This document shows positions 56,371 to 64,000 of a stretch of 64,000 bases of DNA, piece after piece. The number at the start of each line of letters is the position of its first letter. Positions within the stretch are counted from its first letter, which is position 1. This DNA comes from Actinomycetota bacterium. Its GTDB lineage: Bacteria; Actinomycetota; Actinomycetes; Mycobacteriales; Micromonosporaceae. Below the pieces are notes generated by a model. That model was not told the DNA's origin. It saw nothing but the letters and a program-made list of their open reading frames with translations, and made no database searches. Both the position numbers and the translations under genes were made by a program. The stretch covers positions 1-64,000 of the forward strand of contig VAWN01000032.1 of the NCBI GenBank assembly GCA_005885555.1, read 5' to 3'.

Positions 56371-56387
56371 CCGCCGAAGTCACCACC
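56344..56387. terminator. 18-bp hairpin spanning a stop codon between convergent genes
   Basis: Perfect 18-bp arms at 56344-56361 and 56370-56387 with loop GACTGGTA. The left arm is the Gly-Asp-Phe coding repeat, and the TAG stop at 56368-56370 is at the loop. The convergent gap is only 21 bases, so coding sequence doubles as terminator for both genes. Confidence 0.8.
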
Positions 56388-56391
56388 GCGC

Positions 56392-58851
56392 TCAGAAGCG
56401 GCAGACCACGGTCAGCTCGCGGTCGGGCTCGCCCACCTCGTCGAGCGTGCCGATGTGGGTGGCCGCGAGGAAGTCGCCGCGGGCCCGGGCCAGCCGGGCC
56501 AGTTCCTCGACGGTGCCGTGCACCGACGCCGCCGGGATGGCCGACTTCATCGACAGGCGGCGCTGCGACTTGGCCCGCCGCGCCTGCGCCAGCGCCGCGC
56601 CGACGGTGTCGAACACCGCGGCGTCACCGCCGGCCGGCAGGTCCGCGGTCGCCGGCCAGGCAGCCCGGTGTACCGAGGCCTCCCGCCACCATGACCACAC
56701 CTCCTCGGTCACGAACGGCAGGAACGGCGCGAACAGCCGCAGCAGTACCGACAGCGCCGTGCGCAGCGCCGCCCGGGCCGAGTCGGCATCCGGCCCGTCC
56801 CGGTAGGCTCGCTCCTTGACCAGTTCGATGTAGTCGTCGCAGTACCGCCAGAAGAAGGCTTCCGTCGCGTTCAGCGCACCGGTGTGGTCGTAGGCCTCGA
56901 AGGCTTCCGTCGCGGTACCGACCACAGTGGACAGTCCCGCCAGCATCGCCAGATCGAGCGGTTCGGTGACGCCACCGGACGGGGCACCGAACCCGAGCAC
57001 GAACCGCGACGCGTTGAGCACCTTGGTCGCCAGCCGCCGGCCCACCTTGAACTGGTTCTCGTTGAACGCGAGGTCGACGCCGGGCCGGCCGGACGCCGCC
57101 CAGTACCGCACCGCATCCGTGCCGTACCGGTCGAGCAGGTCCATCGGCGTCACCGCGGCACCGCGTGACTTGGACACCTTCTTGTGGTCGGGATCCAGCA
57201 CCCAGCCGGAGATGATGGCGTCCCGCCACGGCAGCGCGCCGAACTCCAGATGCGCGCGCAGCACCGAGGAGAACAGCCAGGTGCGGATGATCTCCGGCCC
57301 CTGCGGCCGCAGGTCCATCGGGTACACCCGGGCGAACAGGTCCGGGTCGCGTTCCCAGCCGGACACCAGTTGCGGGCTGAGTGACGAGGTGGCCCAGGTG
57401 TCGAAGATGTCGGCCTCGCCGATGAAGCCACCGGGTCTGCCGCGCTGCTCCTCGGCGTACCCGTCCGGCACGTCCGACGCGGGATCGACCGGCAGGCGCG
57501 ACTCGTCGGGCACCAGCGGGTGGTCGTGGTCGGCGACGCCGTCGGCGGACAGGCGGTACCACACCGGAATCGGTACCCCGAAGAACCGCTGCCGTGACAC
57601 GAGCCAGTCTCCGTTGAGCCCGTTGACCCAGTGCTCGTACCGGTGCCGCATGTGCTCCGGCGTCCAGTGCAGCGCGCGCCCTTCCCGGATCAGCTGCTCC
57701 CGCAGGGCGGCGGACCGCCCGCCGTTGCGGATATACCACTGGCGGCTGGACACGACCTCCAGTGGCACGTCGCCCTTCTCGTAGTACTTCACCGCATGGG
57801 TGATCGGGCGCGGTTCCCCGATCAGCTCACCGGATTCGGTGAGCAGCTCGACGATCCGGCGCCGCGCCTGGTTCACCGTCAGGCCGGCCAGTTCGCCGGC
57901 CGAAGGCAGCAGCCGGCCGTCGCGCCCGATCACCACGCGGGTCGGCAGGTCCAGCTCCCGCCACCAGGTGACGTCGGTGAGGTCGCCGAAGGTGCAGACC
58001 ATGGCGATGCCGGTACCCTTGTCCGGGTCGGCGAGGTGATGAGCGCGGACCGGAACGTCCCTTGTGGACAGTGGAGTGTGGACGGTCGTGCCCACCAGGT
58101 GTGCGTAGCGCCCGTCCGCGGGATGGCAGACCAGCGCGACGCACGCGGGCAGCAGTTCCGGCCGGGTCGTGTCGACCTCGACCGGCCCGAACCGTAGGCG
58201 GTAGAAGGCGCCCGGCCGTTCCCGGTCCTCCAGTTCGGCCTGGGCCACCGCGGTCTGGAACGTGATGTCCCACAGCGTCGGCGCCTCGGCGGTGTACGCC
58301 TCACCGCGCGCCAGGTTGCGCAGGAACGCGCGCTGGCTGGTGACCCGGGCGTCGTACCCGATCGTGGCGTACGTGTACGACCAGTCCACGGACAGCCCGA
58401 GCCGGCGCCACAGCTCCTCGAACGCCACCTCGTCGACGGCGGTCAGGTGCGCGCACAGTTCGATGAAGTTGCGCCGGGAGATCGGCCGCGGCGGGTCGAA
58501 AGGCTTGTCCGGCACGGAGAACGACGGGTCGTACGGCTGTGCCGGATCGCACCGCACGCCGTACACGTTCTGCACCCGGCGTTCGGTGGGCAGCCCGTTG
58601 TCGTCCCAGCCCATCGGGTAGTACACGGCCCTGCCGCGCATCCGCATGAAGCGCGCGACGAGATCGGTGTGGGTGTACGAGTACACGTTGCCCATGTGCA
58701 GGGTGCCCGATACGGTCGGCGGAGGCGTGTCGATCGCGTATACGTCCGCCCGCTCCTTCAACCGGTCGAACGCGTACGTGCCCTCCTCCTGCCATCTGCG
58801 CATCCACACGGCCTCCAGGCCGTCGAGGGAGCGCCGCTCCGTATCAGTCAT
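56392..58851 (-). CDS. valS: Valyl-tRNA synthetase, archaeal-like type
   Basis: An 819-residue class I synthetase charging tRNA-Val. HIGH-type motif PPPTVSGTLHMGNVYSYT, then YPMGWDDNGLPTERRVQN, editing region, and KMSKS-type DHKKVSKSRGAAVTP. The PPPTVSG signature marks the archaeal/rickettsial class; the common bacterial form has PPPNVTG and ~880 residues with a C-terminal coiled coil that is absent here. It may be the only or a second ValRS. ATG 58851 lies 6 bases after TAGCAT (minus strand, 58858-58863). Confidence 0.92.
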   Translation of the reverse strand: MTDTERRSLDGLEAVWMRRWQEEGTYAFDRLKERADVYAIDTPPPTVSGTLHMGNVYSYTHTDLVARFMRMRGRAVYYPMGWDDNGLPTERRVQNVYGVRCDPAQPYDPSFSVPDKPFDPPRPISRRNFIELCAHLTAVDEVAFEELWRRLGLSVDWSYTYATIGYDARVTSQRAFLRNLARGEAYTAEAPTLWDITFQTAVAQAELEDRERPGAFYRLRFGPVEVDTTRPELLPACVALVCHPADGRYAHLVGTTVHTPLSTRDVPVRAHHLADPDKGTGIAMVCTFGDLTDVTWWRELDLPTRVVIGRDGRLLPSAGELAGLTVNQARRRIVELLTESGELIGEPRPITHAVKYYEKGDVPLEVVSSRQWYIRNGGRSAALREQLIREGRALHWTPEHMRHRYEHWVNGLNGDWLVSRQRFFGVPIPVWYRLSADGVADHDHPLVPDESRLPVDPASDVPDGYAEEQRGRPGGFIGEADIFDTWATSSLSPQLVSGWERDPDLFARVYPMDLRPQGPEIIRTWLFSSVLRAHLEFGALPWRDAIISGWVLDPDHKKVSKSRGAAVTPMDLLDRYGTDAVRYWAASGRPGVDLAFNENQFKVGRRLATKVLNASRFVLGFGAPSGGVTEPLDLAMLAGLSTVVGTATEAFEAYDHTGALNATEAFFWRYCDDYIELVKERAYRDGPDADSARAALRTALSVLLRLFAPFLPFVTEEVWSWWREASVHRAAWPATADLPAGGDAAVFDTVGAALAQARRAKSQRRLSMKSAIPAASVHGTVEELARLARARGDFLAATHIGTLDEVGEPDRELTVVCRF

Positions 58852-58893
58852 GGACCGATGCTAGGCGGGGGGCTGCCGCCCGGCGAGCGAGAA

Positions 58894-60825
58894 TCACACG
58901 AGGCTGTCTTCCCATTGCTGGTGCAGCGTCGCGTACCGGCCGCCACCCGAGATCAGCTCCGCCGGCGGCCCGTCCTCGACGATCCGCCCCCCGTCCAGCA
59001 CCAGTACCCGGTCGGCGATCTCCACTGTGGACAGCCGGTGCGCGATGACGATCGCGGTGCGCTCGGCGAGGATCGTGCGCAGTGCCCGCTGTACCAACCG
59101 TTCCGACGGGATGTCCAGGGACGAGGTCGCTTCGTCGAGGATCAGCACCGCGGGATCGGCGAGGAACGCCCGCGCGAACGCGACGAGCTGGCGCTGCCCC
59201 GCGGACAGCCGGCCGCCACGCTTGCGCACATCGGTGTCGTACCCCTCGGGAAGCGACCGGATGAACTCGTCGGCGCCGATCGCCTGCGCGGCCGCGACCA
59301 CCTCGTCGCCGGTCGCGCTCGGCCGGCCGAACCGGATGTTGTCGGCGACGGTGCCGGAGAACAGGTAGTTCTCCTGGGTCACCATCACCACCGCGCGGCG
59401 CAGTGCCTCGTCGGACAGGTCGCGCACGTCGACGCCGTCGAGCCGGACGGTGCCCTCGGTCGGGTCGTAGAACCGGGACACCAGCTTGGCGATCGTGGTC
59501 TTCCCGGCACCGGTCGCGCCGACGAGGGCGAGCGTCTGCCCGGCCGGGATGTGCAGGTCGAGCTCGGGCAGTACCGGCCGGTCGGCGCGGTAGGCGAAGG
59601 TGACGCCGGTGAAGTCGATGGCGCCGCGCGCGTCGGGCAGCGGCGTGGGCCGGGCCGGCTCGGGTACCGCCGGGGGTTCGTCGATGACCCCGGACAGCTT
59701 CTCCAGCGCGGCGGTCGCCGACTGCAGCGAGTTGTAGAACTGCGACAGGTCCTGCATGGGATCGAAGAACTTGCGCAGGTACAGCAGGAACGCCGCGAGT
59801 ACCCCGACCTGGGTCTCGCCGTGCATGACGCGGTATCCGCCGTAGGTGAGCACGATCGCGATCGTCACGTTGCCGATCAGCTTGATGCCCGGCGAGAAGA
59901 CGGCGATCAGCCGCCAGGCGGCCACGTTGGCGTTGCGGTAGTTGCGGTTGACCGCCTCGAAGATCTCCTCGTTGCGCGGCTCGCGGCGGAACGCCTGTAC
60001 CGCGCGGATGCCGCCCATCGACTCGACGAAGTGCACGATGACCAGCGCCACCGCCTCGCGGGTGTGGCGGTAGGCGATCGCCGAGGACCGCTGGAACCAG
60101 CGGGTCAGCCCGGCCAGGACCGGGAACAGCACCAGCGACACCAGCGCCAGCGGAACGTCGAGCCACAGCAGGACGACCGCGACGCTGAACACCGACAGCA
60201 GCGAGAGCACCAGGTCTTCGACGCCGCCGTCGAGCAGTTCGGAGATGGAGTCCATGTCGCTGGTCAGGCGGGAGATCATCCGGCCGGACGTGTACCGCTC
60301 GTGGAAGCCGACCGACAGCCGCTGGAAGTGCCGGTACACCCGGTTGCGCAGGTCGAAGAGGATGGCCTGGCCGACCCGACCGGACAGCGTGACGAAGCCG
60401 CGCTTGCCCAGGTATGCGGCCACGGTCGCGACGCCGAAGGCGATGCCGACCGCGATCAGCACGTCGTAGTTGCGCGGCTGGTGCAGCAGCGGCGGGATGC
60501 CGTTGTCGATGCCCAGCTTCACCAGGTAGGGGCCGGCCATCTCGGCGCCGCTCTGCAGCAGCAGGAGCACCACGATCCAGAGCAGCGCGCGGCGGTGCGG
60601 CCGGACCAGCGAGCCGAGCAGCGCCCTGGAGCCCTCCCGCAAGCGGACCGGCGAGCCGCGCTCGGCGGCGGTCCGCTCGGCGTCCTCCTCGGCCGCCCGC
60701 CCGCGCCAGGTGTCCACGTCGATGGCGAGATCTTGGACGTTCGTCCCCCCGGCAGGGGGTGCAGCCGTCCAAGATCTCCCCAGCCGGGAGCCGCGGCGGC
60801 GCCGGCTGCGGTCTGGCCGCTTCAT
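58894..60825 (-). CDS. ABC exporter half with intact catalytic site
   Basis: A 643-residue fused membrane-ATPase half-transporter. Six membrane helices (from LLWIVVLLLLQSGAEM), Walker A GATGAGKTT, signature GRLSAGQRQL, Walker B VLILDEATSSLD with catalytic Glu, and H-loop IAHRLS. The first ~40 residues contain an inserted GRSWTAAPPAGGTNVQDLA encoded by the hairpin element at 60727-60778. ATG 60825 overlaps the stop of the partner gene (ATGA). Pairs with the upstream half as a heterodimer for a drug or lipid. Confidence 0.92.
   Translation of the reverse strand: MKRPDRSRRRRGSRLGRSWTAAPPAGGTNVQDLAIDVDTWRGRAAEEDAERTAAERGSPVRLREGSRALLGSLVRPHRRALLWIVVLLLLQSGAEMAGPYLVKLGIDNGIPPLLHQPRNYDVLIAVGIAFGVATVAAYLGKRGFVTLSGRVGQAILFDLRNRVYRHFQRLSVGFHERYTSGRMISRLTSDMDSISELLDGGVEDLVLSLLSVFSVAVVLLWLDVPLALVSLVLFPVLAGLTRWFQRSSAIAYRHTREAVALVIVHFVESMGGIRAVQAFRREPRNEEIFEAVNRNYRNANVAAWRLIAVFSPGIKLIGNVTIAIVLTYGGYRVMHGETQVGVLAAFLLYLRKFFDPMQDLSQFYNSLQSATAALEKLSGVIDEPPAVPEPARPTPLPDARGAIDFTGVTFAYRADRPVLPELDLHIPAGQTLALVGATGAGKTTIAKLVSRFYDPTEGTVRLDGVDVRDLSDEALRRAVVMVTQENYLFSGTVADNIRFGRPSATGDEVVAAAQAIGADEFIRSLPEGYDTDVRKRGGRLSAGQRQLVAFARAFLADPAVLILDEATSSLDIPSERLVQRALRTILAERTAIVIAHRLSTVEIADRVLVLDGGRIVEDGPPAELISGGGRYATLHQQWEDSLV
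60727..60778. repeat. ATCTTGGA-type hairpin, copy 3, inside the exporter gene
   Basis: Perfect 13-bp arms GAGATCTTGGACG (60727-60739) and CGTCCAAGATCTC (60766-60778); the loop holds CCCCCC and GGGGG runs as in copy 1. It lies in the 5' coding part of the exporter gene and keeps the frame. Confidence 0.75.
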
Positions 60826-62588
60826 CGCGCCGCCTCGGACAGGTCGGCCGACGCGGACAGGACCGCGCGGTACTCCGGTACCGTCGCCAGCAGTTCCGAG
60901 TGCGTGCCCACCGCGGCGATCTCCCCGTCGGCGAGCAGCGCCACCCGGTCGGCCAGCGCCACGGTCGACGGCCGGTGTACCACGATCAGCGCGGTGGTCC
61001 CGCGCAGCACCCGCGCCAGCGCCTCCTCCACGAGCGCCTCGGTGTAGACGTCGAGCGCCGACAGCGGATCGTCGAGTACCAGTACCCGCGGCTTGCCCAG
61101 CACCGCCCGCGCGAGCGCGAGCCGCTGGCGCTGCCCGCCGGACAGCGACAGCCCCTGCTCGCCGACCCGGGTCTCCAGGCCCCACGGCAGGTCGTGGACG
61201 AACTCGGCCTGCGCGATGGCCAGCGCCTCGGCGATCTCCTCGTCGGTCGCGTCGGCCCGGCCCAGGGTCAGGTTCTCCCGGACCGACATGGAGAACAGCG
61301 TCGCCTCCTCGAACGCCATGCCGACCGCGTCGCGCAGGCTGTGCAGCGTCAGGTCGCGGATGTCCCGGCCGTCGAGCGTGATCCGGCCGGCGGTGACGTC
61401 GTAGAGCCGCGGTACCAGCGACACCAGCGAGGTCTTCCCCGACCCGGTGACGCCGACGATCGCCATCGTCTCGCCCGGCTCGACGGTGAGGTCGATGCGG
61501 TGCAGTACCGGCTGCGCGGCGCCCGGGTACCGGAAACCGACCCCCTCGAACCGCAGCCGCCCGGCGATCTCCTTGCGTGGTACCGCGACGGCACCCGGCC
61601 TGTCCACAATGGACGGTCGCTGGTCGAAGACCTCGTAGACCCGGTCGGCCGCGGTCATCGCCTCCTGCCCGTTGGCGATGATCCAGCCGAGCGAGTCGAT
61701 CGGCCACACCAGCATCAGTTGCAGGGACACGAACGCGACGAGCCCGCCGACGGTCAGCGCGCCGGTGGCCACCGCATACGCCCCGCCGACCAGGACGATG
61801 GCCAGCGTGACGTTGGGTACCGTGTCGAACTCCGCCCACGTGCGCGCGAGCAGCCGGGCCTTGGCCACGCCGGTGTCGTGCAACTGCCCGGCCGCGTGCT
61901 CGAAGCGGCGGCCCATGTGCCGGCGCCGGCCGAACGACTTGATGACGCGGATACCCTGCGCGGACTCCTCGACCAGGGTCGCCACGTCGCCCTGCTGGTC
62001 CTGCTGCAGCCGTGAGGTCTTCAGGTAGTGGTGGGTGAACCGCTTGGAGAACAGGAACAGCGGGATCGCGCTGACCGCCACGACGAGGCCGAGCGGCCAG
62101 TACAGGTGCAGCAGCAGGGCGGTCACCGTGACATACGTCGCACTGTTCACCACGAGGAAGATCAGCCCGAACGACACGAACCGGCGGATCACCCCCAGAT
62201 CAGTGGTCAACCGGGACAGCAGCTGCCCCGACTGCCACCGGTCGTGGAAGGCGATCGGCAGCCGCTGCAGGTGCGTGTAGAGATCGCGCCGGATCTCGTA
62301 CTCCGTGTCGAGGGCCACCGCCGACTGCGTCCACCGCCGGATGAACGCGAGCCCGGCCTCGATCGCGCCGAGCAGCAGCGCCAGGCCGCCCAGCAGAAGC
62401 AGGCCGGCGAGCTGGTGATGGCGCACCGGCCCGTCCACGACATGCTGCACGACCAGCGGTACCGCGATGCCCGCGGCGGTGCCGACGGCGGCGGTCAGCA
62501 GCATCCAGAACATCGTCCAGAGACGTGGCCGGATGTATGACCGCATCCGCCACAGGTTGCTCATCGGGCGGGTGGGGGAGGCGGTCAC
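60822..62588 (-). CDS. ABC exporter half with degenerate catalytic Glu
   Basis: A 588-residue half-transporter: helices from MFWMLLTAAVGTAAGIAVPL, NBD with Walker A GVTGSGKTS, signature LSLSGGQRQRL, Walker B VLVLDDPLSALD with Asp in place of the catalytic Glu, and H-loop VVHRPS. This is the degenerate half typical of heterodimeric exporters; the partner is the next gene. GTG 62588 is chosen over ATG 62591 because TACCGT (minus strand, 62595-62600) ends 6 bases before it. Confidence 0.92.
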   Translation of the reverse strand: MTASPTRPMSNLWRMRSYIRPRLWTMFWMLLTAAVGTAAGIAVPLVVQHVVDGPVRHHQLAGLLLLGGLALLLGAIEAGLAFIRRWTQSAVALDTEYEIRRDLYTHLQRLPIAFHDRWQSGQLLSRLTTDLGVIRRFVSFGLIFLVVNSATYVTVTALLLHLYWPLGLVVAVSAIPLFLFSKRFTHHYLKTSRLQQDQQGDVATLVEESAQGIRVIKSFGRRRHMGRRFEHAAGQLHDTGVAKARLLARTWAEFDTVPNVTLAIVLVGGAYAVATGALTVGGLVAFVSLQLMLVWPIDSLGWIIANGQEAMTAADRVYEVFDQRPSIVDRPGAVAVPRKEIAGRLRFEGVGFRYPGAAQPVLHRIDLTVEPGETMAIVGVTGSGKTSLVSLVPRLYDVTAGRITLDGRDIRDLTLHSLRDAVGMAFEEATLFSMSVRENLTLGRADATDEEIAEALAIAQAEFVHDLPWGLETRVGEQGLSLSGGQRQRLALARAVLGKPRVLVLDDPLSALDVYTEALVEEALARVLRGTTALIVVHRPSTVALADRVALLADGEIAAVGTHSELLATVPEYRAVLSASADLSEAAR

Positions 62589-62617
62589 CATCCGACGGTA
62601 ACCGGCCGGTCCGACAG

Positions 62618-63091
62618 TTACGAACCGGTTTCCCGCTCGTGCGCCAATAGCGAACGCTTGATTTCGATGCCCCAGCGGTAACCACCGAGCGTGCCGTCGG
62701 TCCGTACCACCCGGTGGCACGGCACGAACAGCGCCACCGCGTTGCGGGCGCACGCCTGCGCCGCCGCGCGGACCGCCGGCGGCCGCCCCGCGGCCGCCGC
62801 GAGCCCGGTGTAGGTCACCGGCGCGCCGGCCGGCACCGCGCGCAGCGCGGCCCACGCCGTCTCCAGGAACGGCCCGCCGCGCTGCTCGACCGCGATGCCG
62901 TCGATCGCGGTGAGGTCGCCGTCGAAGTACGCGCGCACGGCCTTCACCGGCCGGTCCAGGTCCGCATCAGCCGGGGGTACCGGCACCAGCAGCGCGTTCA
63001 CGTCGTCCGTGAAGCCGGCCGCGAGTACGGTCTCGTCGCGGGCCACGATCGTGAACGGCCCGACGGGTGTCTTGATGGTGATCGATGCCAT
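62618..63091 (-). CDS. ogt: Methylated-DNA--protein-cysteine methyltransferase
   Basis: A 157-residue Ogt-type suicide enzyme removing alkyl from O6-alkylguanine. Catalytic Cys in FVPCHRVVRTDGTLGGYRWG, plus the arginine finger helix (AVRAAAQACARNAVALF). The active site and helix-turn-helix are full length. ATG 63091 is separated by one base from the ada-alkA stop, so they are translationally coupled in an adaptive-response operon. Confidence 0.94.
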   Translation of the reverse strand: MASITIKTPVGPFTIVARDETVLAAGFTDDVNALLVPVPPADADLDRPVKAVRAYFDGDLTAIDGIAVEQRGGPFLETAWAALRAVPAGAPVTYTGLAAAAGRPPAVRAAAQACARNAVALFVPCHRVVRTDGTLGGYRWGIEIKRSLLAHERETGS

Positions 63092-63092
63092 G

Positions 63093-64000
63093 TCAGCTTC
63101 TCCACAGTCGCAGTACCGCGTACGAGCGCCAGGGGCGCCACCGTCGCGCGTGGTCGTCGAGGGCGGCCGGGGTGGTCGGCAGGCCGAGCCGGCCGGCCGC
63201 CCGCCGTACCGCCAGATCGGTCGGTAGGAACACATCCGGGTCACCGAGCGCCCGCATCGCGACGTAACCCGCCGTCCAGGCGCCGATGCCGGGAATCCGG
63301 GTCAGTGCCGCCTCGGTACCGGCCCGGTCGGCGCCCTCGTTGAGCACGAGGTCGCCCGCTGCAACGCTTGCCGCCAGCGCCCGGACCGTGTCCCGACGCG
63401 CGGCCGGCATCGCGAACGCCTCGTCCGGCAGCTCGGCAACCGTTGCGGCATCAGGGAACGGGCCACCCCCGGGGGGTACCAGCCGGCCCAGGACACGACG
63501 CGCACCGGCGACGGACACCTGCTGCCCGACCACCGCCCGTACGGCGACCTCGAACCCGTCCACCGCACGGGGTACCCGGATCCCCGGCTCGGCGTCGACC
63601 AGCGGCGCCAGTACCGGATCCGCGCGCAGCGTCTCGTTCACCGCCTCCGGATCGGCGTCCAGATCGAGCAGCCGCCGGCAGCGCGCCACCGCCGGGGCGA
63701 GGTCGCGCAGGTCGGCCAGTTGCAGCGTCGCCTCCACGTACCCGTCGCGCGGGATCAGCGTCGCCGCCGCGGTACCGTGCGGCAGCCGCAACATCCGCGT
63801 GTAGCCCGTCGCATCCGCGCTCTCCACGCCCGGGATCGCCCGTGACGCAAGGAACTCCAGCAACGCGGCGGCGTGCAGCGGCGGCCGGTACGCCAGGCGC
63901 AGGGTCAGCGTCCCGGGTTCGGCGGCCGGCCGTCTCGCGGTACGCAGTACCGACGGCGCGACCCCGTACACCTCGCGGAGCGTGTCGTTGAACTGCCGCA
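63093..64000 (-). CDS. Ada-AlkA fusion: AraC-type regulator and 3-methyladenine glycosylase (N-terminus cut)
   Basis: The frame enters from the right edge. The first residues seen, RQFNDTLREVYGVAPSVLR, are the end of an AraC-type helix-turn-helix, and they run into an AlkA glycosylase (LAYRPPLHAAALLEFLA, then VVGQQVSVAGARRVLGRL, helix-hairpin-helix IPGIGAWTAGYVAMRAL and catalytic Asp in LPTDLAVRR). So this is the Ada-AlkA fusion, which senses methylation and excises alkylated bases; its Ada zinc domain would lie outside the window. It precedes ogt. Confidence 0.9.
   Translation of the reverse strand, partial: RQFNDTLREVYGVAPSVLRTARRPAAEPGTLTLRLAYRPPLHAAALLEFLASRAIPGVESADATGYTRMLRLPHGTAAATLIPRDGYVEATLQLADLRDLAPAVARCRRLLDLDADPEAVNETLRADPVLAPLVDAEPGIRVPRAVDGFEVAVRAVVGQQVSVAGARRVLGRLVPPGGGPFPDAATVAELPDEAFAMPAARRDTVRALAASVAAGDLVLNEGADRAGTEAALTRIPGIGAWTAGYVAMRALGDPDVFLPTDLAVRRAAGRLGLPTTPAALDDHARRWRPWRSYAVLRLWRS

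Overview
The window is about 72% G+C, uses G/C-ending codons almost throughout, and carries typical actinobacterial genes: biotin-dependent acyl-CoA carboxylase subunits including a small epsilon subunit, GTP-type PEP carboxykinase, a Z-isoprenyl diphosphate synthase, LppX/LprG-type lipoprotein, DUF4245, DUF4349, DUF5753 and DUF6879 proteins. The order deoC-upp-phosphomannomutase-amidohydrolase-LpdA resembles mycobacterial chromosomes, and the first two genes resemble a pair I recall from Micromonosporaceae. A Micromonosporaceae-like actinomycete is the best guess; genus is not resolved. No tRNA, rRNA, CRISPR array or complete insertion sequence was seen.

Layout. 1-6.2 kb: a Pro-rich conserved protein (cut by the edge), an acidic protein, then a minus-strand deoC-aldehyde dehydrogenase-aldehyde dehydrogenase-like operon back to back with upp. 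6.2-21 kb: Nudix hydrolase, phosphomannomutase, a Ser/Thr kinase, methylmalonyl-CoA mutase large subunit, an M20 amidohydrolase, membrane and lipoprotein genes of unknown role, a metallo-beta-lactamase-fold hydrolase and LpdA. 21.1-23.2 kb: a slightly lower-G+C accessory patch with a DUF6879 gene and a frameshifted XRE regulator. 23.2-24.6 kb: a truncated threonyl-tRNA synthetase behind what looks like a threonine attenuator. 24.6-32 kb: two ABC-2 type exporters, one under MarR and one under PadR control, around an acyl-CoA carboxylase alpha gene. 32-41 kb: Maf, MscL, AccE, a second kinase, carboxylase beta, BirA, PH-domain, MaoC, GtrA and sigma-factor genes. 41.8-56.4 kb: pckG, uppS-like, phoH, a transglycosylase, two proteases, ferredoxin-NADP reductase-like, glpX, lipoprotein, xseAB, ispH and a broken rmuC. 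56.4-64 kb: an archaeal-type valyl-tRNA synthetase, a heterodimeric ABC exporter, and the alkylation-repair pair ogt and ada-alkA (cut by the edge).

How the genes work together. DeoC makes acetaldehyde and glyceraldehyde 3-phosphate and the adjacent dehydrogenase can oxidise the aldehyde; Upp salvages uracil. AccA, AccB, AccE and BirA together supply a working, biotinylated acyl-CoA carboxylase, and the mutase links methylmalonyl-CoA to succinyl-CoA. PckG and GlpX are the two committed steps of gluconeogenesis.

The strongest non-gene signal is in the start sites. At least 24 starts have a TANNNT -10 box exactly 6 or 7 bases before the start codon, which implies leaderless mRNAs. Two divergent pairs (deoC/upp and xseA/ispH) share one symmetrical 10-bp -10 element between them. 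A second layer consists of interspersed palindromes (GTCC-N5-GGAC, and the tetranucleotide GTAC) that seem to override normal codon choice, and a family of long hairpins, one copy of which lies inside an ABC-exporter gene.
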